Below are positions 1 to 8,678 of a DNA stretch of 64,000 bases, piece after piece. The stretch is taken from positions 46,715 to 110,714 of the forward strand of contig JBMOMT010000027.1 in assembly GCA_049324835.1 (NCBI GenBank), given 5' to 3'. A program made the position numbers and the translations under genes. The notes beneath the pieces are model-generated. The model did not search any database. It had not been told where the DNA came from and saw only the letters and a list, made by a program, of their open reading frames with translations. This DNA is from JBMOMT01 sp049324835 (GTDB lineage Bacteria > Chloroflexota > Anaerolineae > CAYNKW01). Each line of letters starts with the position of its first letter. Positions within the stretch are counted from its first letter, which is position 1.

Positions 1-18
1 CCGGTGTGGGGTCATACC

Positions 19-180
19 GGGCTAATCCCAATACGGTTTAGATAAGGTGCAACGCACTCGTGTTGGGCTACGCAACGCGCCTGAGAGTTGCTTTTTGCGC
101 AGGTTTATCGCCGCCATGCACTTTAAGTGCGTCGCACCTCTTGACGTTTGACTGAACCGTATTGGATTGGGGCTAATCCC
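19..180. repeat. MITE-like inverted-repeat element at the window start
   Basis: The ends carry an imperfect inverted repeat: AATACGGTTTAG at 30-41 against CTGAACCGTATT at 152-163. A second, inner pair is GGTGCAACGCACT (46-58) and AGTGCGTCGCACC (126-138), so the single strand can fold into a long hairpin. An 11-bp direct repeat GGGCTAATCCC lies on both sides (19-29 and 170-180) and may be a target-site duplication. No ORF of note lies inside. A partial relative occurs at 49323-49364 and the GTGCGACGCAC core recurs near 60771. It sits just upstream of the biotin carrier gene. Confidence 0.6.
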
Positions 181-214
181 GATTCACAATCGCAGAACAG
201 AAAGGACGAACAAG

Positions 215-436
215 ATGGCAGTTAACATTCGAGCGCCCCTATCGGGCACTGTTTCGCAGGTCGTCGTTCAGGTGGGTGATGTCGTTCAAGTGGGCGACAC
301 GGTTGCCATTCTCGAATCGATGAAGATGGAGATCCCCATCGAGTCGACGGCGGCCGGCGCGGTGGCCGAGATCGCCGTGGCCCCGGGTGGTTTTGTCAAA
401 GAGGGCGACACGTTGGTGATCATCGACGCGGATTGA
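215..436 (+). CDS. Biotin/lipoyl attachment domain protein (biotin carboxyl carrier type)
   Basis: This 73-residue protein is a single biotinyl-lipoyl hammerhead domain. The biotinylation motif ESMKMEI is intact, with the acceptor Lys at residue 37, and the flanking Gly turns (PLSGTV near the start, AAGAV after the Lys) fit the fold. Such stand-alone carriers ferry CO2 between biotin carboxylase and carboxyltransferase subunits of acyl-CoA or oxaloacetate carboxylases in the cytoplasm. I chose the ATG at 215 because AAAGGA lies 8 nt upstream and the domain starts there; an in-frame ATG at 167 falls inside the repeat. No carboxylase subunit is visible in the window, so the partner is unknown. 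Confidence 0.85.
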   Translation: MAVNIRAPLSGTVSQVVVQVGDVVQVGDTVAILESMKMEIPIESTAAGAVAEIAVAPGGFVKEGDTLVIIDAD

Positions 437-475
437 TTTCCGCGCACCGGGCTGGCTGCCACAGGAGTTGTAGCG

Positions 476-820
476 ATGATCGTTCGGTTGCAGGATTTAC
501 CCGAGATCACGGCGGAGGCTTATCCGCTGGTGATGAAAACGGTGATCAACCGCCAGGTGCACACCAAAGATATCAGCGTCACCTGGGTCAAGATATGGGG
601 GCATCACAAAAGGATGGTCTGTGATGCCAGCGATCGTGTTTATTACATCATCGACGGTCAGGGCGAGTTCCAGGTGGGAGACGACGAACCAGAACCGGTT
701 GTCGCGGGCGATTTCGTTTACGTGCCCCGGAGTGTGCCTTACGTGTTCGATGGTCACATGACCTACCTGGTGATGAATGGCCCGGCGTTTCTGCCTGGCT
801 CCGACCAGGAGCTAGAGTAG
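476..820 (+). CDS. Small cupin-domain protein
   Basis: The 114-residue protein has the alternating hydrophobic/Gly pattern of a single cupin barrel, including VYYIIDGQGEFQVGD and GDFVYVPRSVPYVF. The canonical metal ligands are mostly not preserved: the first motif has HHK followed by Asp and Arg, and the His expected after the P-x-G turn is replaced. It may therefore bind a small ligand or a different metal set rather than act as a standard dioxygenase or isomerase. It lies 39 nt after the biotin carrier and may be co-transcribed with it. Function not assigned. Confidence 0.75.
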   Translation: MIVRLQDLPEITAEAYPLVMKTVINRQVHTKDISVTWVKIWGHHKRMVCDASDRVYYIIDGQGEFQVGDDEPEPVVAGDFVYVPRSVPYVFDGHMTYLVMNGPAFLPGSDQELE

Positions 821-899
821 ACGCCGCCGAGCGCACAATGAAAGGGGGTGAGGCGTAACGGCGGTTGGAGTGAGGGTACGGTTGTGGGTATTGGAGGCT

Positions 900-915
900 C
901 TTGCATCGATGCAAG
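900..915. promoter_or_regulatory. Perfect 16-bp palindrome, candidate operator
   Basis: CTTGCATCGATGCAAG is a perfect dyad with a central CG, 42 bp before the start codon of the amino-acid binding protein. The layout resembles operators of LacI-type or similar dimeric repressors. No second copy was noticed in the window, so the assignment rests on symmetry and position only. Confidence 0.4.
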
Positions 916-957
916 GGCTGTCGGGGTTTCGTCGTCCGGATAACCAGGAGGAGGAAC

Positions 958-1857
958 ATGTCAACGAACGATCAACTCGGCCGTAGAGATTTTCTCAGGA
1001 CGGCCGGAATGGCTGTGGGTTTTACGGCTGCGGCTGGCCTGATGGCCGGCTGCAAAAAGGATGACGAGTCTGAGGCCACCTCGCCCACGGAAACGGAAAA
1101 TGTGGCCGGTGCTTTTGGCAACATCATCCAGGAGATCCGAGACCGGGGCAAGATCACCATCGCCACCATTCTGAAATTCCCGCCCGAGATGTATCGCGAC
1201 CCCGTGACCAACGAGCCGGCGGGTTACGATGTCGAGATCATGAAGATGATCGCCCAGGACCTGGAAGTCGAACTGGATCTGGTCGATGTCGAGTGGGAGG
1301 CTATTTTGCCGGGTGTTTCGGCCGGCAAATACGATACCACGCTGTGTGGCATTGTCAACAAACCTTCGCGCCTGCTCACCTTTGATTTCACCCGTGGATA
1401 CGTGCCTTACGACCAGTGGCTGCTCGTGCGGGCCGACGAGACGGCCACAGATTGGCGCGAGCTGAACAAACCGGGCAAAAAGATCACCGCTCAGATCGGG
1501 GCTTCGGCCGAGTATCGCGCCCGCGATGCTTTTCCTGAGGCCGAGATCGTGCCGCTGAATGTGCCGGAGGTCATGTTGGAGGTCGAGGCGGGCCGGGCCG
1601 ATGGCTGTGTGATCGAGATCTATTTGGCTATGCCCTTTGCCGCCAAACATGCCAACACCAAAGTGCTGGCTTATCCGGACGAGGCCAAAGGTCTGCTGGC
1701 CCGCGAGTGGGGCTGCATCCCGGTGCGCAAGAACGAGCACAGCTTTATGCATTTTCTCGACGCCTGGATCGCCTGGTACTGGGAGCGAGGCACGCTGCCG
1801 GCGTTGTACGACAAGATCGTTGGGCCTACCCTGCGGGGTGAGGTGACCTGGGAGTAA
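958..1857 (+). CDS. Polar amino-acid ABC transporter substrate-binding lipoprotein
   Basis: The 299-residue protein is a family 3 extracellular solute-binding protein, the HisJ/GlnH type. The N-terminus combines a twin-arginine-like motif (RRDFLR, residues 9-14) with a lipobox ending LMAGC at Cys32, so it is probably exported folded and lipid-anchored outside the membrane. The mature part contains GYDVEIMKMIAQDL and the conserved bilobal pattern. The ATG at 958 has GAGGAGG just upstream. It opens a four-gene importer set with the ATPase and two permeases that follow. The ligand cannot be deduced; an amino acid or small carboxylate is usual for the family. Confidence 0.9.
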   Translation: MSTNDQLGRRDFLRTAGMAVGFTAAAGLMAGCKKDDESEATSPTETENVAGAFGNIIQEIRDRGKITIATILKFPPEMYRDPVTNEPAGYDVEIMKMIAQDLEVELDLVDVEWEAILPGVSAGKYDTTLCGIVNKPSRLLTFDFTRGYVPYDQWLLVRADETATDWRELNKPGKKITAQIGASAEYRARDAFPEAEIVPLNVPEVMLEVEAGRADGCVIEIYLAMPFAAKHANTKVLAYPDEAKGLLAREWGCIPVRKNEHSFMHFLDAWIAWYWERGTLPALYDKIVGPTLRGEVTWE

Positions 1858-2005
1858 ACCGATCGGCGAATCGGTTCTGACAGCAGATTCGCCGATACCG
1901 TTCGACGAGGCCTGGCTTCTTGTGGCAGAAGCGGGAAGCCAGGCCCCGATTTGGATGTGTGGTCGCCACCTGGCGCTGCCAGGTGGGCATCAAGAGAGGG
2001 CATCT

Positions 2006-2764
2006 ATGGCAGAAGAGATCTTGAAACTGGAACGCATTTGCAAGTCTTTTGGGCATCACCAGGTCATCAATGGCATCGATCTCTCTCTGACCAGGGGAGA
2101 GGTCGTCGTGCTCATCGGTCGCAGTGGGGCGGGCAAGAGCACGCTGATCCGATGTGTGAACCTGGTCGAAATGCCCGATGCCGGCGCCATGCACTTTCGG
2201 GATATGCGATTCGAGTTTGGACACGGCAAAAAGTTGCAGCGTGAGCATGTACAAAAGCTGCGTACCCAGATCGGCATGGTGTTTCAGCACTTTAACCTCT
2301 GGCCGCACCTGACGGCCCTGGGCAACGTGACCCTGGCGCTGGAAAAGGTGCTCAAGATGTCGCCAAAAGAAGCCAAAGAGAGAGGGATGCAGGAACTGGA
2401 AAGGGTGGGCCTGAACGACAAGGTCCATGCCTATCCGGCCACACTTTCCGGCGGACAAAAACAACGGGTGGCCATCGCCCGCGCATTGGCTGCCGATCCG
2501 GTGCTGATGCTCTTTGACGAGGTGACCTCGGCGCTGGACCCGGAACTGGTGGCCGGTATTCTGGAAGAGATGAAAAAACTTGCCCAGGCCGGCATGACCA
2601 TGATGGTGGTGACACACGAGATGGGTTTTGCCAGAGAGGTAGGCAACCGTGTGATCTTTATGGATCAGTGTGCCATTGTCGAGGACGGCCCTCCCCAGCA
2701 GGTGCTCACTAACCCTCAACATCCCGAAACACAGAGGTTCTTGGGCACCATTCTGAGCCATTGA
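2006..2764 (+). CDS. Amino-acid ABC transporter ATP-binding protein (GlnQ/HisP type)
   Basis: This 252-residue cytoplasmic ATPase powers the importer encoded around it. Walker A GRSGAGKST has its Lys at residue 44, the signature LSGGQKQR lies near 146-153, and Walker B LMLFDE ends with the catalytic Glu near 171, followed by the D-loop SALD and the switch His in VVTHE. The start at ATG 2006 follows AGAGAGGG; an upstream in-frame ATG at 1922 would add 28 residues unlike the family. The close match in length and motifs to polar amino-acid transport ATPases makes the assignment secure, but the substrate is unknown. Confidence 0.95.
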   Translation: MAEEILKLERICKSFGHHQVINGIDLSLTRGEVVVLIGRSGAGKSTLIRCVNLVEMPDAGAMHFRDMRFEFGHGKKLQREHVQKLRTQIGMVFQHFNLWPHLTALGNVTLALEKVLKMSPKEAKERGMQELERVGLNDKVHAYPATLSGGQKQRVAIARALAADPVLMLFDEVTSALDPELVAGILEEMKKLAQAGMTMMVVTHEMGFAREVGNRVIFMDQCAIVEDGPPQQVLTNPQHPETQRFLGTILSH

Positions 2765-2805
2765 TCCTCGGGAGTGAATCGGGCGGGCGCGGTCAGGAGA
2801 TGGGT

Positions 2806-3468
2806 ATGGGATATCAGTTGGATTTAAAGGTCGTCTTGGACAACATGGATGAGTTTATCCTGGCGGTGCGCATGACGCTCCTTTTGTCTGCTGCTGCCAT
2901 GGCGGTGGCCCTGGTGTTGGGCCTGGTCGTTGCCCTGTTGCGGATTTCCAGGCATCGTATTTTGAGGGCGCCGGCTCAGGCTTATATCAACTTTTTTCAA
3001 GGGGCGCCGCAGTACGTGCTCATCTTTTGGGTGTATTATGGCCTGGCCATGTTGACAGGTGTGAACTTTGTTCCTTTTACCGCCGGTATCATTTCTCTGT
3101 CGAGCCAGTACGGCGGTTTTCTGGCCGAGATTTATCGCTCAGGCATCGAGGCCATCGATCGGGGCCAGCGAGAGGCCGCGGTCAGTATGGGCCTGACGAC
3201 TGTACAATCGTATCGTTATATCATTTTACCCCAGGCCATCCGCATCGTGTTGCCGTCCATCGGCAATATGTGGATCGCCATGATCAAGGATTCTTCTTTG
3301 CTCTCGGTCATCGGCGTGATGGAGATCATGCGCACGGCCTACCTGAACTCGAACGATTACTTTAGGCCGTTCGAGTTTTATTCTTTGGCAGCGATTCTGT
3401 ACATCGTGTTGACCTTTGTCTTTTTCTTTGGCAACCAGGCCTTGGAGCGTAAACTCAGGGTTGGTTAG
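2806..3468 (+). CDS. Amino-acid ABC transporter permease (HisM/GlnP type) 1
   Basis: This 220-residue inner-membrane permease has about five hydrophobic segments and the EAA loop IEAIDRGQREAAVSMGL that docks onto the ATPase. I chose the ATG at 2806 because AGGAG (2795-2799) is 6 nt upstream; the ATG at 2800 abuts the RBS. It follows the ATPase by about 40 nt and precedes a paralogous permease of the same length, so the two probably form a heterodimeric channel for the binding protein encoded at 958. Confidence 0.93.
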   Translation: MGYQLDLKVVLDNMDEFILAVRMTLLLSAAAMAVALVLGLVVALLRISRHRILRAPAQAYINFFQGAPQYVLIFWVYYGLAMLTGVNFVPFTAGIISLSSQYGGFLAEIYRSGIEAIDRGQREAAVSMGLTTVQSYRYIILPQAIRIVLPSIGNMWIAMIKDSSLLSVIGVMEIMRTAYLNSNDYFRPFEFYSLAAILYIVLTFVFFFGNQALERKLRVG

Positions 3469-3500
3469 GCCTGTCTTTTGGGAAAACAGGAGCCTGTTCT

Positions 3501-4163
3501 ATGCCCTACGTGCCAGATTTCCGACCCGTTTTGCGCCTTTGGGATGCCTTGTTGTTGTCTCTGCGTTATACCTTTTTGTTGGCCGCGATCGCACTCGGTG
3601 TTGGCAGCATCATCGGTTTGTTCATTGCGCTGTTTCGCCTTTCCCGGCACCGTGCATTGAGCGTGCTGGCGGGGTTGTACATCAACTTTTTCCGAGGCAT
3701 CCCACAGATGGTCTACCTCGTCTGGTTGTACTTTGGCATCGCCATGGCCACAGGCCTCGACTTTGCACCGGTTCTGGCGGCCGGCATCTGTCTGGCGACA
3801 CAGTATGGCGGCTACCTGGCCGAGATTTTTCGTTCTGGCATTCAGGCCATCGACCGGGGGCAAACCGAGGCGGCCCTGTCGGTTGGGCTCACCACCGCCC
3901 AGACCTACCGCCACATCGTGCTGCCGCAGGCGCTGCGTATCATCATCCCACCCATGGGCAACATGTGGGTGGGGGCCATCAAAGACTCGTCGCTGGTATC
4001 CTATTTGGGCGTGATGGAGCTCATGCGCACCGCCATGCTCCAGGCCAACATCAGTTGGCGGCCCTTCGAGTTCTACACCGCCGTAGCGGTGATTTACGTT
4101 TTTATCGTCTGGCTCTCGTCAAAGGCAGTGGCTTTGCTCGAAAGGCGCATGCAATACGCCTGA
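3501..4163 (+). CDS. Amino-acid ABC transporter permease (HisM/GlnP type) 2
   Basis: This second 220-residue permease of the importer is paralogous to the preceding gene. It keeps the EAA loop (IQAIDRGQTEAALSVGL) and about five membrane segments. It probably pairs with the first permease. The last gene of the transporter set, it is followed after 32 nt by an SDR gene with a strong RBS, so the whole 958-4948 stretch may be one transcript. Confidence 0.93.
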   Translation: MPYVPDFRPVLRLWDALLLSLRYTFLLAAIALGVGSIIGLFIALFRLSRHRALSVLAGLYINFFRGIPQMVYLVWLYFGIAMATGLDFAPVLAAGICLATQYGGYLAEIFRSGIQAIDRGQTEAALSVGLTTAQTYRHIVLPQALRIIIPPMGNMWVGAIKDSSLVSYLGVMELMRTAMLQANISWRPFEFYTAVAVIYVFIVWLSSKAVALLERRMQYA

Positions 4164-4195
4164 CCGCCTGGAGGGCAATAACAAAGGAGTGTCTG

Positions 4196-4948
4196 GTGAA
4201 ACTGATGGATCGTGTGGCTATTGTGACCGGGGCAGCCCAGGGTATCGGGCGGGCCATCGCCCTGGGCCTGGCCGGCGAAGGCGCCCACGTGGTGGTGGCC
4301 GATCTGCAGGCAGCCAAAGCCGCCGAGACGGCGGCCGAGATAGAAAAAATGGGCCGCAGGTCACTGGCCCTGGGCGTGGACGTTTCGGATCTCGCGGCGA
4401 TTTCGGCGATGATCCAAAAGACGGTGGAAACGTTCGGCGCCATCGACATCCTGGTGAACAACGCCGGCATCGCCCTGCCCACCCCTTTTTTGGAAACCAC
4501 CGAAGCGGATTGGGACCAGATCATCGACGTCAATCTCAAGGCGGCCTTTTTTTGTAGCCAATACGCCGCCCGGATCATGGTCGAGCAGGGGCGGGGCAAG
4601 ATCGTCAACCTGGCGTCCACGTCGTCGTTCGTGGCCGGGCGTCAAGAAGTGCCCTATGCCATCTCCAAGGCGGGCGTGCGTATGCTCACGGCGGCGGCCT
4701 CGGCGGAGTTGGCCCCCTACGGGATCAACGTCAACGCCATCGCGCCGGGGCTGATCAAAACCCCACTGACCGCCAGACACTTTTCCAGCCCGGAGGCGCT
4801 GGAGGCCCGCGTCAGGGCCAAGACGCCCATGGGCCGCGCCGGTTTGCCGGAAGATCTGGTGGGCGCGGTGATCTTTTTGTGCAGCGACGAGGCCGCTTAT
4901 GTGACCGGTCACACGCTGGTGGTGGACGGCGGCTGGCTGACCCAGTGA
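4196..4948 (+). CDS. Short-chain dehydrogenase/reductase (SDR) 1
   Basis: The 250-residue protein is a classical SDR: nucleotide-binding TGAAQGIG near the N-terminus, structural NNAG, and catalytic Ser plus YAISK. It ends with the usual VDGGW loop. Such enzymes oxidise alcohols or reduce ketones with NAD(P)H in the cytoplasm. The start is GTG 4196, with AAAGGAG 6 nt upstream. Sitting between a transporter and an OYE-family reductase, it probably acts on a catabolic intermediate, but the substrate cannot be read from sequence. Confidence 0.93.
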   Translation: MKLMDRVAIVTGAAQGIGRAIALGLAGEGAHVVVADLQAAKAAETAAEIEKMGRRSLALGVDVSDLAAISAMIQKTVETFGAIDILVNNAGIALPTPFLETTEADWDQIIDVNLKAAFFCSQYAARIMVEQGRGKIVNLASTSSFVAGRQEVPYAISKAGVRMLTAAASAELAPYGINVNAIAPGLIKTPLTARHFSSPEALEARVRAKTPMGRAGLPEDLVGAVIFLCSDEAAYVTGHTLVVDGGWLTQ

Positions 4949-5003
4949 GCCATTTCGTGAACGTTTTGTTATCATCATCAACACTCTCACACAGGAGGAT
5001 ACG

Positions 5004-6959
5004 GTGAGCAAGACCTTTGAGACGCTTTTCAATCCCATCAAGATCGGCGCGCTGGAGGTGCGCAACCGCATCGCCCTGGCCCCCATGGCCAATTACATGT
5101 CCGACGAGCGGGGCACCATGACGCAGCCCCAGATCGACTTTATGGCGGCGCGGGCCAGGGGCGGGGCGGGGCTGCTGATCATGGGTTCCATTTACGTGCA
5201 GCACCCCCACGCCCGCTTTGGCGTGGGCCAGTTGGGTCTGTACGACGACAGCCTGCTGCCCGGCTACGAGTATATGGTGGCGGCGGTCAAGGCGCACGGC
5301 GCCAGGGTAGCGGCGCAGATTCACCACGCCGGCCGGCAGACGACGCGAGCGGCCATCGAGGGGCAGCAGCCGGTGGCGCCGTCGCCCATCGCTCGCGGCG
5401 GCAAGTACAGCGATGAACCGCGCGAGCTTGCGGTGGCCGAGATCCAAGAGATCATCGAGGCCTACGCCCAGACGGCCCGGCGCTGCGTGCGCGCCGGCTT
5501 TGACGCCATCGAGCTGCACTGCGCCCACGGCTACCTGCCGTGCGAGTTCATGTCGCCCTTTTCCAACAAACGTAGCGATGCGTACGGCGGCGATCTCGAC
5601 GGTCGCATGAGGTTTCCACTGGAGCTGTTGGCGCGCGTCCAAGAGGCTGTCGGCCCCGATGTGCCGGTCTGGTGCCGCATCGTCGGCAGTGAACTGGTGG
5701 AGGGCGGCCTGACCCTCGACGACATGGTGGTCATCGCCAGGATGCTGGTCGACGCCGGCTCGGCGGCCATCAGCGTTTCACGCGGCATCGCGCCCTATTA
5801 CTGGACGGTGTCCGACTATTATCACGAGCGTGGGCACAGCGTGGCCTACGCCGCGGCCATCCGGGCGGCGGTGGACGTGCCGGTGATGGTGGCCGGCCGG
5901 ATCACCGATGCCGAACACGCCGAGGCTATCCTGCGCAACGGCCAGGCCGACATGGTGGCCCTGGGCCGGGCGCTCATCGCCGACCCCGAGTGGCCCAACA
6001 AGGTCGCCGCCGGGCGCGTGGACGACATCATGCCCTGCATCAGTTGCAACAAGGGCTGCCACGATCCGATGAAAAAGGTGCGCCACACCATCTGCCTGGT
6101 CAACGCCGAGGCCGGTCGTGAAGCCGAGTTGCCGATCACGCCCGCCGAAACGCCCAGGAAGGTGATCGTCGTGGGCGGCGGCCCCGCCGGGCTGGAGGCG
6201 GCCCGTGTGGCCGCGCTGCGGGGGCACAACGTGACTCTGTACGAAAAACAGGATCGCCTGGGCGGGCGCTGGTATCTGGGCTCGCAGGTGCCGTGTAAGG
6301 AGCATTTCTACGACCTGATCGAGTATTTCCGCGATCAGGCGCTCGAGCACGGCGCAAAAATCGAGACCGGCCGGGCGGTCTCGGTCGAGGACGTGGCCGC
6401 GCAAAACCCGGATGTGGTCGTCGTCGCTGTCGGCGCCAGTCCCATCGTGCCGCCCATCCCCGGCGCCGATCGGGACCTGGTGGTGACCACGGACGACGTG
6501 CTGGCCGGCAAGGCCCAGGTGGGCGAAAACGTGCTGATCGTCGGCGGCGGTTCGTGTGGCGCCGAGACAGCCGATTTCCTGGCCGTGCGTGGCAAAAAGG
6601 TGACCGTGGTCGAGATGCTGGACACCCTCTGCCCCGATATGCTGCCCGACGCCAAATATTTTCTCCTGGAGCGGCTGGAGAAGGCCGGTGTGGTCACGCT
6701 GACCTCCACCAGGGTGGAAGAGATCGGCCAGGGGTGGGTGGCGCTGAGCAAAAAAGAGCCTGGGCTGGACGTGGCCTGGACGGCGACGCTGGAGGGTGTG
6801 GACACGGTTGTCCTGGCCGTGGGCGCCAGACCCAACGAGGCGGCGGTCCGCTCTTTCCGGGAACTGGACGCCGAGGTGCACGTCATCGGCGACTGTGTGC
6901 AGCCCGGCTTTGCCATCGACGCCATCTACCAGGGCAGCAAGGTTGGCCGGGAGATTTAG
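5004..6959 (+). CDS. OYE-type NADH:flavin oxidoreductase / 2,4-dienoyl-CoA reductase family 1
   Basis: This 651-residue protein has the three-part plan of FadH-like enzymes. An FMN-binding TIM barrel comes first (QIHHAGRQT and HCAHGYL carry ligand and catalytic His residues). It is followed by a 4Fe-4S site CISCNKGC with a fourth Cys eleven residues later, and a C-terminal FAD/NAD(P) domain with VVGGGPAGLEAA and VGGGSCGAE. Family members reduce conjugated C=C bonds of enoyl-CoAs, enones or other xenobiotic-like substrates. The start is GTG at 5004 after an AGGAGG sequence. It precedes a mutase and a thiolase, consistent with acyl-CoA processing. A paralogue lies at 21811. Confidence 0.92.
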   Translation: MSKTFETLFNPIKIGALEVRNRIALAPMANYMSDERGTMTQPQIDFMAARARGGAGLLIMGSIYVQHPHARFGVGQLGLYDDSLLPGYEYMVAAVKAHGARVAAQIHHAGRQTTRAAIEGQQPVAPSPIARGGKYSDEPRELAVAEIQEIIEAYAQTARRCVRAGFDAIELHCAHGYLPCEFMSPFSNKRSDAYGGDLDGRMRFPLELLARVQEAVGPDVPVWCRIVGSELVEGGLTLDDMVVIARMLVDAGSAAISVSRGIAPYYWTVSDYYHERGHSVAYAAAIRAAVDVPVMVAGRITDAEHAEAILRNGQADMVALGRALIADPEWPNKVAAGRVDDIMPCISCNKGCHDPMKKVRHTICLVNAEAGREAELPITPAETPRKVIVVGGGPAGLEAARVAALRGHNVTLYEKQDRLGGRWYLGSQVPCKEHFYDLIEYFRDQALEHGAKIETGRAVSVEDVAAQNPDVVVVAVGASPIVPPIPGADRDLVVTTDDVLAGKAQVGENVLIVGGGSCGAETADFLAVRGKKVTVVEMLDTLCPDMLPDAKYFLLERLEKAGVVTLTSTRVEEIGQGWVALSKKEPGLDVAWTATLEGVDTVVLAVGARPNEAAVRSFRELDAEVHVIGDCVQPGFAIDAIYQGSKVGREI

Positions 6960-6980
6960 ACGCGCACGGGGAGTGATGCG

Positions 6981-8654
6981 ATGGGTTCTGAGGAAGACAG
7001 AATGGATGAAGCATCGTTGCGCCGGCAGTACAGGGCGGCTCTCGCCGCTGCCCGGCAGCGGCGAGAGGTTTTTGCCACCGATTCGGGCCTGCCGCTGGAG
7101 GCGGTTTACACGCCGGAGGAGCTGGCCGGGCAGGGTTTCGACTTTGCCCAGGAGCTGGGTTATCCTGGCCTTTACCCCTACACCCGGGGGGTGCATCCGG
7201 CCATGTACCGCGACGATTTCTGGATCATGGGCCAGTACTCCGGCTTTGGCTCGGCCGAAGAGGCCAACGAGCGCTACAAGATGCTGCTGGCTCAGGGCCA
7301 GACCGGCTTTTCGGTGGCGCTCGACCTGCCCACCCAGACCGGCTACGACGCCGACGATCCCCTGGTGGAAGGGGAGGTGGGCAAAGTGGGTGTGCACCTG
7401 GGCTCTCTGGCCGACGTGGAACGGCTCTTTGACGGCATTCCGCTGGAAAAGGTGCGCCAGATCCGCACCACGGCCAACGCCATCGGCCCCGTTTTTCTGG
7501 CTTTTTGCGTGGCCGCCTTTGAGAAACGAGGCATCTCGCCGGGCGACGTGCGCATCTTTATCCAGAACGACGTGCTCAAAGAGTACATCGGTCGCGGGGC
7601 CTACATCTTTTCGCCGGGGCCGTCGGTCAAACTCTCCACCGATGTCATCGAGTACTGCGCCAAACACCTGCCCGCCTGGGTGCCGCTGGCCATGAGCGGC
7701 TATCACATCCGCGATAGCGGCAGCACGGCGGCCCAGGAGCTGGCCTTCACCTTTGCCAACGCTCTGGCTTACATCGAGAGTGCGCTGGAGCGGGGGCTTG
7801 CCATAGACGATTTTGCGCCGCAGCTTTTCACCTTTCTGGCGGCCAGCATCGATTTTCTCGAAGAGGTGGCCAAGTTCCGGGCGGCGCGTCGTTTCTGGGC
7901 GCGGCTGATGCGGGAACGCTTTGGCGCGCAAAACCCCGAATCGATGAAACTGCGCATCTTTGCCTACACCCTGGGCGGCAACCTGGTGGCGCCCCAGCCG
8001 CTCAACAACATCGTGCGGGTGGCGGTGGAGACGCTGGCGGCGGTGTTGGGCGGCGTGCAGACCATCGCCACCTCCTCTTTCGACGAGGCCTACTGCCTGC
8101 CCTCGCCGGAGGCGGTGACGGTGGCCCTGCGCACGCAGCAGATCATCGCCCACGAGATCGGTGTGACCCACACCGTCGACGCGCTGGGCGGCTCCTACGC
8201 CCTGGAGCATCTGACCACCCGCATCGAGCGGGAGGTGCGCCAGATCGTCGAGCGCGTCGAGGCGGCCGGCGGCGCTGTGGCCTGCATCGAGCAGGGCTAT
8301 TTCCAGCGGGAGCTGGCCAACGCGGCCTACCGGCGACAAAAGGCCATCGAAAGCGGCGACAAGGTGCTGGTGGGGCTCAACCGTCATCAGGACGAAAAAG
8401 AGGTCAGCATCCCGGTGTTCAAGGTGGATGCCGAATCCGAGCGGCGACAGGTGCAGCGGCTGTGCGAGCTGCGCCAGACGCGTGATCCCGAAGCCGTGAC
8501 GCGGACGCTGGCCGCCCTGGAAGGGGCGGCGCGCCGCGACGAAAACGTGGTGCCGGCCACCATCGAAGCGGTCAGGGCCTACGCCACGCTGGGTGAGATC
8601 TGCGATACGCTGCGCCGGGTTTATGGTGTCTATCGGCCCAGCACAATAATTTGA
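6981..8654 (+). CDS. Acyl-CoA mutase large-subunit-like protein (methylmalonyl-CoA mutase family, no B12 domain)
   Basis: The 557-residue protein aligns by eye with the catalytic TIM barrel of methylmalonyl-CoA mutase: GVHPAMYRDDFWIMGQYSGF, LDLPTQTGYDADDPL, SGYHIRDSG and a late ALGGSY block. The C-terminal cobalamin-binding domain with DxHxxG is absent, so a separate B12 subunit is required and none is in the window. The segment that normally reads close to TSMTINAPA is RTTANAIG, and the TQTAGC-like block reads AYTLGG, so the substrate may not be methylmalonyl-CoA. ATG 6981 is used; ATG 7002 is also possible. It lies between an OYE reductase and a thiolase. Confidence 0.85.
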   Translation: MGSEEDRMDEASLRRQYRAALAAARQRREVFATDSGLPLEAVYTPEELAGQGFDFAQELGYPGLYPYTRGVHPAMYRDDFWIMGQYSGFGSAEEANERYKMLLAQGQTGFSVALDLPTQTGYDADDPLVEGEVGKVGVHLGSLADVERLFDGIPLEKVRQIRTTANAIGPVFLAFCVAAFEKRGISPGDVRIFIQNDVLKEYIGRGAYIFSPGPSVKLSTDVIEYCAKHLPAWVPLAMSGYHIRDSGSTAAQELAFTFANALAYIESALERGLAIDDFAPQLFTFLAASIDFLEEVAKFRAARRFWARLMRERFGAQNPESMKLRIFAYTLGGNLVAPQPLNNIVRVAVETLAAVLGGVQTIATSSFDEAYCLPSPEAVTVALRTQQIIAHEIGVTHTVDALGGSYALEHLTTRIEREVRQIVERVEAAGGAVACIEQGYFQRELANAAYRRQKAIESGDKVLVGLNRHQDEKEVSIPVFKVDAESERRQVQRLCELRQTRDPEAVTRTLAALEGAARRDENVVPATIEAVRAYATLGEICDTLRRVYGVYRPSTII

Positions 8655-8678
8655 CATGAAAAAATAGAGGGAAAAGAT

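Noticed and set aside
3416..4948. A 510-residue frame joining permease-region sequence to SDR 1
   Set aside because: The first 260 codons are out of frame over permease 2; the GTG at 4196 with its RBS is the real SDR start.
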